Assembly (NCBI GenBank): GCA_963818205.1
Contig: CAWFRG010000008.1
Location: 1-64,000, forward strand
Length of the DNA: 64,000 nucleotides
Source: CAVVYV01 sp963818205
Lineage (GTDB): Bacteria; Actinomycetota; Thermoleophilia; Solirubrobacterales; 70-9
Direction of reading: 5' to 3'
The notes under the pieces are model-generated. The model saw nothing but the letters and a program-made list of their open reading frames with translations, made no database searches and was not told where the DNA came from. Position 1 is the stretch's first letter. Each line of letters starts with the position of its first letter. The position numbers were made by a program, and so were the translations under genes. This document shows, in pieces, positions 17,265 through 25,732 of the stretch.

Positions 17265-19088
17265 TTGAGCCATCCCGTGAGTGAGAGCACCGTCGCCGCA
17301 GAGGCACCGACCAAGCACGGAAAGCTGGTCTCCTGGGTCGAGGGGATCGCCGAGCTGACCAAGCCCGACCAGGTGCACTGGTGCGACGGCTCCGCGGAGG
17401 AGTACGACCGGCTCTGCGTCGAGATGGTCGAGGCCGGCACCTTCGAGAAGCTCTCCGACGCCAAGCGTCCCAACTCCTACCTCGCCCGCTCCGACCCTGC
17501 CGACGTCGCCCGGGTTGAGGACCGGACCTTCATCTGCTCGGAGCGCGAGGAGGACGCCGGGCCCACCAACAACTGGCGCGAGCCCAGCGAGATGCGGGAT
17601 GTGCTCGACAAGCTCTTTGCGGGGTCGATGAAGGGCCGGACGATGTACGTGGTCCCGTTCTCGATGGGACCGCTGGGCTCACCGATCTCCCACGTCGGCG
17701 TCCAGCTGACCGACTCGCCCTACGTCGCGGTCTCGATGCGGATCATGACCCGGATGGGAATCCCCGCCCTCGAGGTGCTCGGCGACGACGGCGAGTTCGT
17801 CCCCTGCGTCCACTCGCTCGGCGCCCCGCTGGAGGAGGGGCAGGAGGACGTTCCCTGGCCCTGCAACGCCGACAACAAGTACATCGTCCACTACCCCGAG
17901 ACCCGCGAGATCTGGTCATTCGGCTCGGGCTACGGCGGCAACGCCCTGCTCGGCAAGAAGTGCTTCGCGCTGCGGATCGCGTCGGTGATGGCCCACGACG
18001 AGGGCTGGCTCGCCGAGCACATGCTGATCCTGAAGCTCACTTCCCCAGATGGCAGGGTCAAGTACGTCACCGGGGCCTTCCCCTCGGCGTGCGGGAAGAC
18101 GAACCTGGCGATGCTGATCCCCACCCTCCCCGATTGGACCGTGGAGACGATCGGCGACGACATCGCCTGGATGAAGTTCGGCGATGACGGCCGCTTGCGC
18201 GCGGTCAATCCGGAGGCCGGCTTCTTCGGGGTCGCCCCGAACACGAGCTACAAAACGAACCCGAACGCGATGGCGACGATCGAGCGGAACTCGATCTTCA
18301 CCAACTGCGCGAAGACCGACGATGGCGACATCTGGTGGGAGGGAATGACGGGCCAGTCGCCGGATCACGTGATCGACTGGCGCGGAAACGAGTGGACGCC
18401 TGACTCCGAGGAGCCGGCGGCCCACCCGAACGCCCGCTTCACGACGCCGGCCTCGCAGTGCCCCTCGATCGCCGAGGAGTGGGAGGATCCCGCCGGCGTC
18501 CCGATCGACGCCTTCCTCTTCGGCGGTCGGCGCTCGACCGTCGTCCCCCTGGTCTTCGAGTGCCGGGACTGGGAGCACGGCGTCTTCACGGGCGCCGTGA
18601 TGTCGTCGGAGACGACCGCGGCCGCCGCCGGCGAGGTCGGAAAGCTCCGCTTCGACCCGATGGCGATGCTCCCCTTCTGCGGCTACAACATGGCCGACTA
18701 CTTCGAGCACTGGCTGGCGCTCGCTCGCCGCGAGGGGGCGGACTTGCCGAAGATCTTCCACGTCAACTGGTTCCGCAAGGACGACGACGGAAAGTTCCTC
18801 TGGCCCGGGTTCGGGGAGAACAGCCGGGTGCTCGAGTGGGTCTTCCGCCGCTGCGACGGCGCGAGCGAGACGGTCGATTCGCCGATCGGCCTGGTCCCCG
18901 CCGAGGGCGAGCTCAACACCGACGGGCTCGAGATCTCGGCCGAGGCGGTCCGGGAGCTGCTCAGGGTCGACCGCGATGCGCTCCGCGCGCAGCTTCCCCA
19001 GGTCGAGGAGCACCTCGCCCGGTTCGGCGATGACCTCCCCGACGCGGTTCAAGCCCAGCTCGGAGACCTGAAGAGGCGCCTCGGCTAG
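17265..19088 (+). CDS. pckG: Phosphoenolpyruvate carboxykinase (GTP)
   Basis: 607 residues, intact, normal length for the GTP-dependent family. Converts oxaloacetate and GTP to PEP, CO2 and GDP: the entry to gluconeogenesis from C4 acids. Motifs: YVVPFSMGPLGSPISHVGVQLTDSPYV split over the substrate site, FPSACGKTNLAML (kinase loop with the reactive Cys, near residue 275), ETIGDDIAWMKF (metal site), RRSTVVPLVFE and FCGYNMADYFEHWL. TTG 17265 directly abuts AAGGAG. GTG 17277, 12 bases beyond it, is the better start on spacing, though that spacing is long. Its product complements the ethylmalonyl-CoA pathway genes nearby. Confidence 0.96.
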   Translation: MSHPVSESTVAAEAPTKHGKLVSWVEGIAELTKPDQVHWCDGSAEEYDRLCVEMVEAGTFEKLSDAKRPNSYLARSDPADVARVEDRTFICSEREEDAGPTNNWREPSEMRDVLDKLFAGSMKGRTMYVVPFSMGPLGSPISHVGVQLTDSPYVAVSMRIMTRMGIPALEVLGDDGEFVPCVHSLGAPLEEGQEDVPWPCNADNKYIVHYPETREIWSFGSGYGGNALLGKKCFALRIASVMAHDEGWLAEHMLILKLTSPDGRVKYVTGAFPSACGKTNLAMLIPTLPDWTVETIGDDIAWMKFGDDGRLRAVNPEAGFFGVAPNTSYKTNPNAMATIERNSIFTNCAKTDDGDIWWEGMTGQSPDHVIDWRGNEWTPDSEEPAAHPNARFTTPASQCPSIAEEWEDPAGVPIDAFLFGGRRSTVVPLVFECRDWEHGVFTGAVMSSETTAAAAGEVGKLRFDPMAMLPFCGYNMADYFEHWLALARREGADLPKIFHVNWFRKDDDGKFLWPGFGENSRVLEWVFRRCDGASETVDSPIGLVPAEGELNTDGLEISAEAVRELLRVDRDALRAQLPQVEEHLARFGDDLPDAVQAQLGDLKRRLG

Positions 19089-19141
19089 CGCCGGCTGCTC
19101 GCTTGCCGACTGCTTCAACTAGAACCATTGTCCGTGGGCTC

Positions 19142-19555
19142 TCAGCCGCGGGCGCGGTGGAAGCGCTCGAGCCCGGCGCGGATCGGCTCCGGGATCGGCG
19201 CGGTCTTGCCAGCGCCAGCGGCGACAAAGACGTGCCGCAGCTCGCCCTCGGCCACCGCCGTGCCGTCATGGTCAACCACCAATTCGGTGGTCACCGAGGT
19301 GTCGCCGAGCCGCGCCACCGTTGCCACCACCTCGAACTCATCGTCGAAGCTGAGCGGCCCCAGGTAGCGCACCCGGGCCTCGGCGACGACGATGTCCACT
19401 CCGGCCTCGACCATCGGCTGGTAGCCGCCCAGCTCGCGCCAGAGCTCGGTGATCGTGATGTCGAAGTAGGTGAGGTAGTTGGCGTTGAAGACGACGCCCT
19501 GCGGGTCGCACTCGTTGTATCGGACCCGCAGCCGGTGGCGGAACGGCCCGCTCAC
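19142..19555 (-). CDS. Hot-dog acyl-CoA thioesterase (4HBT family)
   Basis: 137 residues, intact. The motif RYNECDPQGVVFNANYLTYFD is the 4-hydroxybenzoyl-CoA thioesterase signature with the catalytic Asp. VDIVVAEARVRYLGPLSFDDEF follows, as in YbgC-like enzymes. It hydrolyses an acyl-CoA. It starts 10 bases after the malyl-CoA lyase-like gene ends, so the two form an operon. In the ethylmalonyl-CoA pathway malyl-CoA is hydrolysed by a thioesterase; this protein could fill that role, though the known enzyme in Rhodobacter belongs to another family. That link is inference. Confidence 0.82.
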   Translation of the reverse strand: MSGPFRHRLRVRYNECDPQGVVFNANYLTYFDITITELWRELGGYQPMVEAGVDIVVAEARVRYLGPLSFDDEFEVVATVARLGDTSVTTELVVDHDGTAVAEGELRHVFVAAGAGKTAPIPEPIRAGLERFHRARG

Positions 19556-19565
19556 AGCCTCTCGC

Positions 19566-20621
19566 TCAATCCTGCATCTCGTAGGCCTTGGCGAGCTCCG
19601 GGTCCTTCTTCGCGAGCATCTCCGCGAGGCTCACCATCACCTTGCTCTGCTTCCAGGTCGCGTCGTCCTGCATCTTGCCGTCGATCATGTGCACGCCGGC
19701 GCCGTCGGGAATCGCCTCCAGCACCTTCTTCGCGAACTTGACCTCCTCGGGTGTCGGACTGAAGACCTTCTTCGCGATCTCGATCTGCACCGGGTGCAGC
19801 GACCAGGCGCCGACACAGCCGAGCAAGAAGGCCGCCCGGAACTGGGTCTCGCATCCCTGGACGTCCTTGATGTCGCCGTAGGGCCCGTAGAAGGGCAGGA
19901 TGCCGGCCGAGGTGCAGGCGTCGACCATGCGGGCGATCGAGTAGTGCCAGGGGTCCTGCTGCGCCGTCGCCCGGGGGGCGTCCTCGTTCTCGGGATCCGG
20001 GTCCTCGATCACGCGGTAGCCGGGATGGCCGCCGCCGACCCGGGTGGTCTTCATTCGGCGCGAGGCGGCGAGGTCGGCCGGCCCGAAGCTCATCCCCTGC
20101 ATCCGGGGGCTGGCGGTGGCGATCTCCTCCAGGTTGACCACCCCGAGCGAGGTCTCGAGGATCGCGTGGAGGAGCAGCGGGCGCTCGAGCTTCGCCTTCG
20201 CTTCGAGCTGGGCGACGAGGCGATCGACGTAGTGGATGTCCCAGGGCCCCTCGACCTTCGGGATCATGATCACCTCGAGCTTGTCTCCGATCTCGGTTAC
20301 GAGCTCGGTGAGATCGTCCAGGGCCCAGGGGCTGGCGAGCTCGTTGACCCTGGTCCAGAGCTGGGTGTCGCCGAAATCGACCTCCTTGGCGACCTCGATC
20401 AGGCCCTCGCGGGCGGGGACCTTCTTGTCGACCGGGATCGCGTCCTCGAGGTTGCCGAGGAGGATGTCCGCCGACTTCGCCATCTCGGGGACCTTCGCCC
20501 GCATCTTCTCGTTCGAGGCGTCGAAGAAGTGGATCATCCGCGATGGCAAAAACGGGATCTCGCGAAGGGGCTCGGGTGCGTCGATCGCGAGGGGGTGGAA
20601 GAAGTCGCGGGGGTTTCTCAA
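19566..20621 (-). CDS. HpcH/HpaI family CoA ester lyase, probable malyl-CoA/methylmalyl-CoA lyase
   Basis: 351 residues, intact. Cleaves a 3-hydroxyacyl-CoA such as beta-methylmalyl-CoA to glyoxylate and propionyl-CoA, or malyl-CoA to glyoxylate and acetyl-CoA. Visible family residues: ILLGNLEDAIP (acidic site), LWTRVNEL (substrate Arg), EVIMIPKVEG, LHAILETSLGVVN (metal Glu), MQGMSFGPADLAAS (metal Asp) and GAWSLHPVQIEIA. The length fits the actinobacterial ethylmalonyl-CoA pathway lyase rather than the short CitE proteins. Operon with the thioesterase. The other pathway genes follow over the next 13 kb. Confidence 0.87.
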   Translation of the reverse strand: MRNPRDFFHPLAIDAPEPLREIPFLPSRMIHFFDASNEKMRAKVPEMAKSADILLGNLEDAIPVDKKVPAREGLIEVAKEVDFGDTQLWTRVNELASPWALDDLTELVTEIGDKLEVIMIPKVEGPWDIHYVDRLVAQLEAKAKLERPLLLHAILETSLGVVNLEEIATASPRMQGMSFGPADLAASRRMKTTRVGGGHPGYRVIEDPDPENEDAPRATAQQDPWHYSIARMVDACTSAGILPFYGPYGDIKDVQGCETQFRAAFLLGCVGAWSLHPVQIEIAKKVFSPTPEEVKFAKKVLEAIPDGAGVHMIDGKMQDDATWKQSKVMVSLAEMLAKKDPELAKAYEMQD

Positions 20622-20670
20622 GTCGTCTCCTGTGTGTTTGCCGGTGAACGAACGCTATTAGCCTGCGGAC

Positions 20671-21118
20671 ATGAGCGACGTCAGAGAGGCGAGGGCGGAG
20701 GAGATCGAGCGGGTGCTCGGCATGTACGAGTGGCTGTTCGCGCCACCGGGCTCGCTGCCGCCGCGCTGGGATCCTGAGCACGCCCGCGAGGCCCTCAATG
20801 AGGCGATCGCGGCCGAGCGCAGCGCGGTCCTGGTCGCCGAGCACCGCGGCGAGCTGCTCGGATTCGCCACCGTCTACCTCGAGCTGAACTCGGTCCGCTT
20901 CGGGCTGCGGTGCTGGCTCGAGGACCTCGCGGTCAGTCCCGAGCACCGCTCGCAGGGGATCGGCAAGGCGCTTCTCGATGCGGCCAAGGACTGGGCGCGG
21001 GAGCGCGGGGCGACCCACCTCGAGCTCGACAGCGGCGAGGCGCGCGAAGGACGCCCATCGCTTCTACGAGCGAGAGCACCCCGCCTGGAAGGGCTTTCAG
21101 TACACCTGGACCCTCTAG
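20671..21118 (+). CDS. GNAT acetyltransferase (one frameshift)
   Basis: About 148 residues. N-acetyltransferase of the GNAT fold. LLGFATVYLELNS forms the central strands. CWLEDLAVSPEHRSQGIGKALLDAAKDWARERGATHLELDSGEA holds the acetyl-CoA loop (RSQGIGKAL). After a one-base change near 21045 the tail reads DAHRFYEREHPAWKGFQYTWTL, the usual HRFYER ending, with TAG at 21116-21118. The acceptor is unknown. It diverges from the malyl-CoA lyase gene and precedes the PadR regulator. Confidence 0.82.
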
Positions 21119-21167
21119 GGCCGGCCTCGCCCGGGCAGGGTCGAGGGCGACCGAGGCTTTCGGCTGT

Positions 21168-21187
21168 TACGATATATCGCGATACGT
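21168..21187. promoter_or_regulatory. Palindromic site upstream of padR
   Basis: The core TATCGCGATA at 21175-21184 is a perfect palindrome inside ACGATATATCGCGATACGT. PadR-family repressors commonly bind AT-rich palindromes of this kind and repress themselves. It lies about 28 bases before the padR start, so it is a candidate autoregulatory operator. Confidence 0.55.
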
Positions 21188-21211
21188 AGTGATTGATCGA
21201 AAGGAAACGAG

Positions 21212-21742
21212 ATGCACGGTTCAAGAAAGCGCGGCCGCCGCGGCTTCCGAGGCGGGCGCGAGATGAGGGGCGGCTGGGGCCCCGGTTACGGGCGCGGCCG
21301 ACATCGGGTCCGCCGCGGCGACGTCCGCAGCGCGATCCTGGCTCTGCTCGATGACCGGCCCATGCACGGCTACGAGATGATTCAGGAGCTCGAGGAGCGC
21401 ACCGGCGGGCGCTGGCGCCCGAGCGCCGGCTCGATCTACCCGACCCTGCAGCTTCTCGAGGACGAGGGGCTGGTCAAGGGCGAGGAGGTGGAGGGGCGCA
21501 ATGTGTTCGCGCTCACCGATTCCGGGCGCGAGGCGGTCCCGGAGCGCACCGAGGGGAAGCAGCCCTGGGAGGAGGGCGATGAGGACTCACCACATCACAA
21601 GCTCCGGGCCGAGGCCTTCCGGACCCGCGCGGCGCTCGTCCAGATCGGGCGCGCCGGCGACGAGGACCAGGTGAAGGAGGCGGTCGAAATCCTCACCGAG
21701 ACCCGCAAGCGGCTCTACTCGATCCTCGCAGAGGCCGACTAG
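21212..21742 (+). CDS. PadR family transcriptional regulator
   Basis: 176 residues, intact, preceded by AAAGGA. A basic Gly/Arg-rich leader (residues 1-35) precedes the winged helix: DVRSAILALLDDRPMHGYEMIQEL, then GGRWRPSAGSIYPTLQLLEDEGLVKGE and GRNVFALTDSGREAV. This is the standard PadR DNA-binding domain. The C-terminal half is helical (dimerisation) and ends EILTETRKRLYSIL. The palindrome just upstream suggests autorepression. The target genes are not clear. The next gene lies tail to tail, so no obvious co-transcribed transporter is present. Confidence 0.9.
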   Translation: MHGSRKRGRRGFRGGREMRGGWGPGYGRGRHRVRRGDVRSAILALLDDRPMHGYEMIQELEERTGGRWRPSAGSIYPTLQLLEDEGLVKGEEVEGRNVFALTDSGREAVPERTEGKQPWEEGDEDSPHHKLRAEAFRTRAALVQIGRAGDEDQVKEAVEILTETRKRLYSILAEAD

Positions 21743-21776
21743 GTCCAGCCGCTCTCGAAGCGTGGCCGCGGTCGGG

Positions 21777-22235
21777 TCATTGCCGGCCGCGGTCGGGATC
21801 GAGGCCGGCGGCCTGCAGCCCCGCGCGCTGGTCGAGGTAGAAGCCCGTCTGTCTGATCACTCCGTCCTCCAGCCACCAGACGCTGGCGCTGGTTGTCTCG
21901 ATCTCCACGCCGTCATGTTTGGTGGTGGCGACCTGGCGGGCGAGGAAGACGATCTTGTCGACAAGGGGGATCGCCTCGTCGATTTCCAGGCGGAACGACT
22001 CGTAGGGGCTGATCCAGTCGGTGAGCGCCTCCCGAAACCCCTCCAGGCCTTTGTACTCGAGGGGCATCCCTGATTCGCTCGCCATGATCGTGACGAACTC
22101 CGGATGGCTGTTGTCCCGGAGGATCTCCGCCATCTGATCGATTCCCTCGTTCCCTTCGAGGACCGTTCCGCCCGAGATCATCACTCCCCGGCGGATCAGC
22201 TCGATCAGCTCGGCTGTCGTCTGCGACTCACCCAT
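21777..22235 (-). CDS. SnoaL/NTF2-like domain protein
   Basis: 152 residues, intact, from ATG 22235 (MGESQTTAELIEL). The pattern of one N-terminal helix pair, GLEGFREALTDWISPYESFRLEIDEAI, VDKIVFLARQVATTKHDG and a final strand SVWWLEDGVIRQTGFYLD is that of the SnoaL-like fold used by small cyclases, isomerases and binding proteins. No catalytic residues can be named. The reading frame runs upstream of this ATG without a better start. It diverges from the acyl-CoA dehydrogenase gene. Confidence 0.7.
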   Translation of the reverse strand: MGESQTTAELIELIRRGVMISGGTVLEGNEGIDQMAEILRDNSHPEFVTIMASESGMPLEYKGLEGFREALTDWISPYESFRLEIDEAIPLVDKIVFLARQVATTKHDGVEIETTSASVWWLEDGVIRQTGFYLDQRAGLQAAGLDPDRGRQ

Positions 22236-22332
22236 GATTCGCCCGCGTTCGACGCTAGCGAGACCCCAAGTATCCTTCGCACCGGCGCCGGCAGGGATCC
22301 AGGCGCCACGAAAACGACCTCGTAGAGGAGCC

Positions 22333-23548
22333 ATGGCCGTAGCGACAGCGACGTACCAGGAGAAGACCGACGAGCAGCGCGAGATCACGGAGATGGTCCG
22401 CAACTTCGTCGACAACGAGATCATCCCGGTCGCGGAGGAGTTCGATCATGAGGACAAGTTCCCCGAGGCGATCGTCGAGCAGATGAAGGAGCTCGGCCTC
22501 TTCGGGGTGACGATCCCCGAGGACTACGGCGGAATGGGCCTCGACCTGACCACCTACGCGATGATCGTCGAGGAGCTCTCGCGGGGCTGGATCTCGATCT
22601 CCGGGCGTCGTCAACACCCACTTCATCGGCGCCTACCTGCTGATGAACTTCGGCTCCGAGGAGCAGAAGGACCACTTCCTGCCGAAGATGGCGACCGGCG
22701 AGATCCGCGCCGCCTTCTCCCTGTCCGAGCCCGAGGTCGGCTCCGACGTCCAGGGGATCAAGGCGACGGCGAAGAAGGGCGAGGACGGCAGCTGGGAGCT
22801 GAACGGCCAGAAGATGTGGGTCACCAACGGACTTGGTTCCGGGGTCGTCTTCGTACTGATGAAGAGCGATCCGAAGGCCGACCCGCCCTACAAGGGGATG
22901 ACCTGCTTCATCACCGAGAAGGAGCCCTGGGTGGAGAAGAACACGGGTGAATACGAGGGCCTTGAGATCCCGCCGAAGATCAAGAAGATGGGCTACAAGG
23001 GGGTCGAGTCGACCGAGCTCGTCTACTCCGGCTACAAGTGCCCGCCGGAGCGGATCCTCGGCGGCGAGGCCGAGGGCCTCGGCAAAGGCTTCATTCAGAT
23101 GATGGACGCGCTCGAGGTCGGGCGGGTGAACGTCGCCGCCCGCGGCGTCGGCATCGCCCAGCGCGCCCTGGAGCTGGCGCTCCGCTACAGCCAGGAGCGG
23201 AAGACCTTCGGCAAGCCGATCGCCCAGCATCAGGCGATCCAGTTCAAGCTCGCCGACATGGCGACAAAGGTCGAGGCCGCCCGGCTGTTGACGTTCAAGG
23301 CGGCCCGGATGAAGGACGCCGGCGAGCGCTCCGACCTCGAGGCCGGGATGGCGAAGCTGCTGGCGAGTGAGACCGGCAAGGAAGTCGTCGAGGAGTCCTT
23401 CCGGATCCACGGTGGATACGGCTACTCGAAGGAGTACGAGATCGAGCGCCTCTACCGCGACGCGCCCCTGCTGCTGATCGGCGAGGGCACCTCCGAGATC
23501 CAGCGAATGGTGATCGGCAAGAAGCTTCTGGAGAGGCACAAGATCTGA
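22333..23548 (+). CDS. Acyl-CoA dehydrogenase, candidate methylsuccinyl-CoA dehydrogenase (one frameshift)
   Basis: About 404 residues, FAD enzyme. Motifs: LGLFGVTIPEDYGGMGLD, AFSLSEPEVGSDVQGIKA (FAD/substrate), MWVTNG, ERKTFGKPIAQHQAIQFKLADM, EESFRIHGGYGYSKEYEIERLYRD and LIGEGTSEIQRMVIG with the catalytic-base Glu. One extra G near 22603 breaks the frame between WISISG and VVNTHFIGAY. Ethylmalonyl-CoA pathway loci of Streptomyces type contain a comparable dehydrogenase beside a MaoC protein and a lyase, as here. That context makes methylsuccinyl-CoA the likely substrate, but other short acyl-CoAs cannot be excluded. Confidence 0.85.
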
Positions 23549-24210
23549 GCACGGTCGCGCTTGTCAGCGGGGCGAATAGAGGCATTGGCAAGGAGATCGC
23601 CCGCCAGCTCGCCGAGGATCACGGCTTTCTGGTCTTTGCCGGCTCACGCGATCCCGGCAAGATCACCGAATCCGAGTCGATCAGGGCGATCCAGCTCGAC
23701 GTCACCGACCAGGCGAGCGTGGACGCGGCCCGGGCGGCGATCGAGGCCGATCCGGGACGGCTCGACGCGCTCGTCAACAACGCCGGCGTCTACGGCGATC
23801 CGATCGGGGTAGTCGACTACGACCTGGCTCGTGCCCACGAGGTGTTCGAGGTGAACACCTTCGGCCCCTGGCGGCTGATCCAAGCCTTCATCCCGCTGCT
23901 GCGCGGCAGCGCGGACCCGAGAGTTGTCAACCTGTCCAGCGGCGCCGGCCAGCTCTCCGACATGAACGGTGGCCGGGCCGCCTATCGGGTCTCGAAGGCC
24001 GGCCTCAACGCGCTCACCCGCACCCTCGCCTCGGAGGAGCGAGGGATCAGGGTCAACACGATGTGCCCCGGCTGGGTCCGCACCGACATGGGCGGCCCAG
24101 GCGCTCCGCGCTCGGTCGAGGAGGGCGCCGACACCGCCGTCTGGCTCGCCACCGATCCCGAGGTGCCGAGCGGCGGCTTCTTTCGCGACCGCAAGCCCAT
24201 CCCCTGGTAG
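23545..24210 (+). CDS. SDR family oxidoreductase, probable CTG start
   Basis: About 221 residues. Short-chain dehydrogenase: ALVSGANRGIGKEIA (NAD(P) loop), LDALVNNAGVYGD, VVNLSSGAGQLSD, AYRVSKAGLNALT (catalytic Tyr and Lys) and VNTMCPGWVRTDMGG. The shape resembles carbonyl reductase-like SDRs. No ATG, GTG or TTG precedes the conserved STVALVSGA in frame. CTG 23545 overlaps the previous stop as CTGA, mirroring the ATGA/GTGA couplings elsewhere in the window, so CTG is the likely start. It is probably co-transcribed with the dehydrogenase. Confidence 0.82.
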   Translation: MSTVALVSGANRGIGKEIARQLAEDHGFLVFAGSRDPGKITESESIRAIQLDVTDQASVDAARAAIEADPGRLDALVNNAGVYGDPIGVVDYDLARAHEVFEVNTFGPWRLIQAFIPLLRGSADPRVVNLSSGAGQLSDMNGGRAAYRVSKAGLNALTRTLASEERGIRVNTMCPGWVRTDMGGPGAPRSVEEGADTAVWLATDPEVPSGGFFRDRKPIPW

Positions 24211-24231
24211 AGCTCTGCTAGGAATGAGGGG

Positions 24232-24598
24232 ATGGCTTCTACCCCCGAGCTGATCACCACCGCGATCGAGCGCTTCCAGGCCGAGGTTCCGGCGCTGGCT
24301 CAGCTGAAGCTCGTCTTCGAGCTCGAGCTGCGCGGCCGCGGCGACGTCCAGATGTTCCGGGTCGAGCTCCCCGGCCCCGAAGATCTCGAAGTCGGCTTCG
24401 ACCGAGGACGCCCGGCTGACTGTCGTGATCCCCCGCCCGGCCTTCAACGAGCTCGCCACCGAGGGGACGGTGCAGAGCTACCGCCAGGCCTACGACTCGG
24501 GCCAGATCAGGGTCACCGGCGACCCGAACATCCAGAAGCTGATCGCCCAGGTGATCCAGCGCCACGAGGAGCGCGGCCGCACCAAGAAGGTCCACTAG
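24232..24598 (+). CDS. SCP2-like small protein (one frameshift)
   Basis: About 121 residues. The N-terminus reads TTAIERFQAEVPALAQLKLVFELELRGRGDVQMFRVELPG. After one extra base near 24380 it continues ISKSASTEDARLTVVIPRPAFNELATEGTVQSYRQAYDSGQIRVTGDPNIQKLIAQVIQ split as usual for sterol-carrier-protein-2-like folds. These bind lipids or acyl chains. The assignment is by pattern only. It is followed 4 bases later by the winged-helix protein. Confidence 0.55.
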
Positions 24599-24602
24599 GG
24601 CG

Positions 24603-25712
24603 TTGGCCGCCTCGCAAAGGCGGGTCGATCCCGCGCGGCTGCCCCGGTTGCGAGCAGCGGCGCAGCTGCTCCACCGCCCCGTATCGGTTCGTGATCCGGT
24701 TGAGGTCGCCCGCGCGGTCGCCGGGGTCCAAGCCCAGGACATGTTCGCCGCCCGGCTCTCCTTCCGCTCACGGAGCCGGTGGCTGAAAGCGGCCGACGTC
24801 GATCGGGCCAGGACCGAGGAGCGCTCGCTGCTGCGGACCTGGGTGATGCGGATGACGATTCATCTGATTCCAAGTGACGACGCCGGCTGGTGGCTGCCCC
24901 TGTTCGAGCCGGGGATCGAGAAGTGGTCGCGGCGGCGGCTCGGGCAGCTGGGCATGCCCGCTCGGACCCAGGAGAGGGCCCTGCGGGAGGTGGTGCGGAT
25001 CCTCGAGCGGGACGGGCCGCTGACCCGGACCGAGGTCGGGAACCGGCTCCGCGAGATGGGGATCGAGCTCAACAACATGACCCGCGGTCACATCATGGGG
25101 CTTGCGGTCACCTCGGGCAACGCCTGCCTCGGTCCGGACCGCAAGGGAGGCAGCTGCCTCGTCCTGCGTCGGGATTGGCTGGGCGATCTGCCGCCTTTCG
25201 ACCGCGAGAAGGCGCAGGCCGAGCTCGCCCGGCGCTACCTGAGCGCCTTCGGCCCCGCCACCGACCGCGACTTCGCCTACTGGGCGGGCCTCGGGTTGGG
25301 CGAGGTGCGGGCCGGGCTCGAGGCGATCTCGGGCGAGCTGGAGGAGGTGCGGGTGGGAGAGGAGACGCTGGTGGCGCTCCGAGGAGCGCTCCCGCGACTG
25401 CCGCGCGCCGGCCGGCTACGGATGCTCGGCAACTTCGACACCTACCTGCTCGGCTGGAAGGATCGCTCGTTCTCGGTGCCCGACCACCACGCGGCCGCGG
25501 TCAAGGAGGGCGGCGGCGGCTGGATCCGGCCGGTGATCGTCCGCGACGGGGTGGTGATCGGCGGCTGGCGCTCCTCGCGGAAGGCCGGCAGGATCGAGAT
25601 CGCGCTCAACCTCCCCGGTTCCATCAGCGCTGCTGCCCGGAAGGCGATCGAAGCAGAGATCGAGGACATCGAGCGCTTCGAGGGGCTCCCGGTGAACGTC
25701 GTCTCGCCCTAG
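24603..25712 (+). CDS. Winged-helix DNA-binding protein, AlkZ-like family
   Basis: 369 residues, intact, probably TTG start at 24603. The family is the winged-helix DNA-binding domain group that includes AlkZ/AlkX DNA glycosylases. AGVQAQDMFAARL carries the QxQ-type motif associated with base excision in that family. RTWVMRMTIHLIPSDDAGWWL, LTRTEVGNRLREMGIELNNMTRGHIMGLA (winged helix), FGPATDRDFAYWAGL and LLGWKDRSF follow in the usual order. A role in DNA repair is plausible but not shown. It sits between the SCP2-like gene and the MaoC gene, on the same strand. Confidence 0.78.
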   Translation: MAASQRRVDPARLPRLRAAAQLLHRPVSVRDPVEVARAVAGVQAQDMFAARLSFRSRSRWLKAADVDRARTEERSLLRTWVMRMTIHLIPSDDAGWWLPLFEPGIEKWSRRRLGQLGMPARTQERALREVVRILERDGPLTRTEVGNRLREMGIELNNMTRGHIMGLAVTSGNACLGPDRKGGSCLVLRRDWLGDLPPFDREKAQAELARRYLSAFGPATDRDFAYWAGLGLGEVRAGLEAISGELEEVRVGEETLVALRGALPRLPRAGRLRMLGNFDTYLLGWKDRSFSVPDHHAAAVKEGGGGWIRPVIVRDGVVIGGWRSSRKAGRIEIALNLPGSISAAARKAIEAEIEDIERFEGLPVNVVSP

Positions 25713-25732
25713 CCGGGTACGATCCCGCGCCC

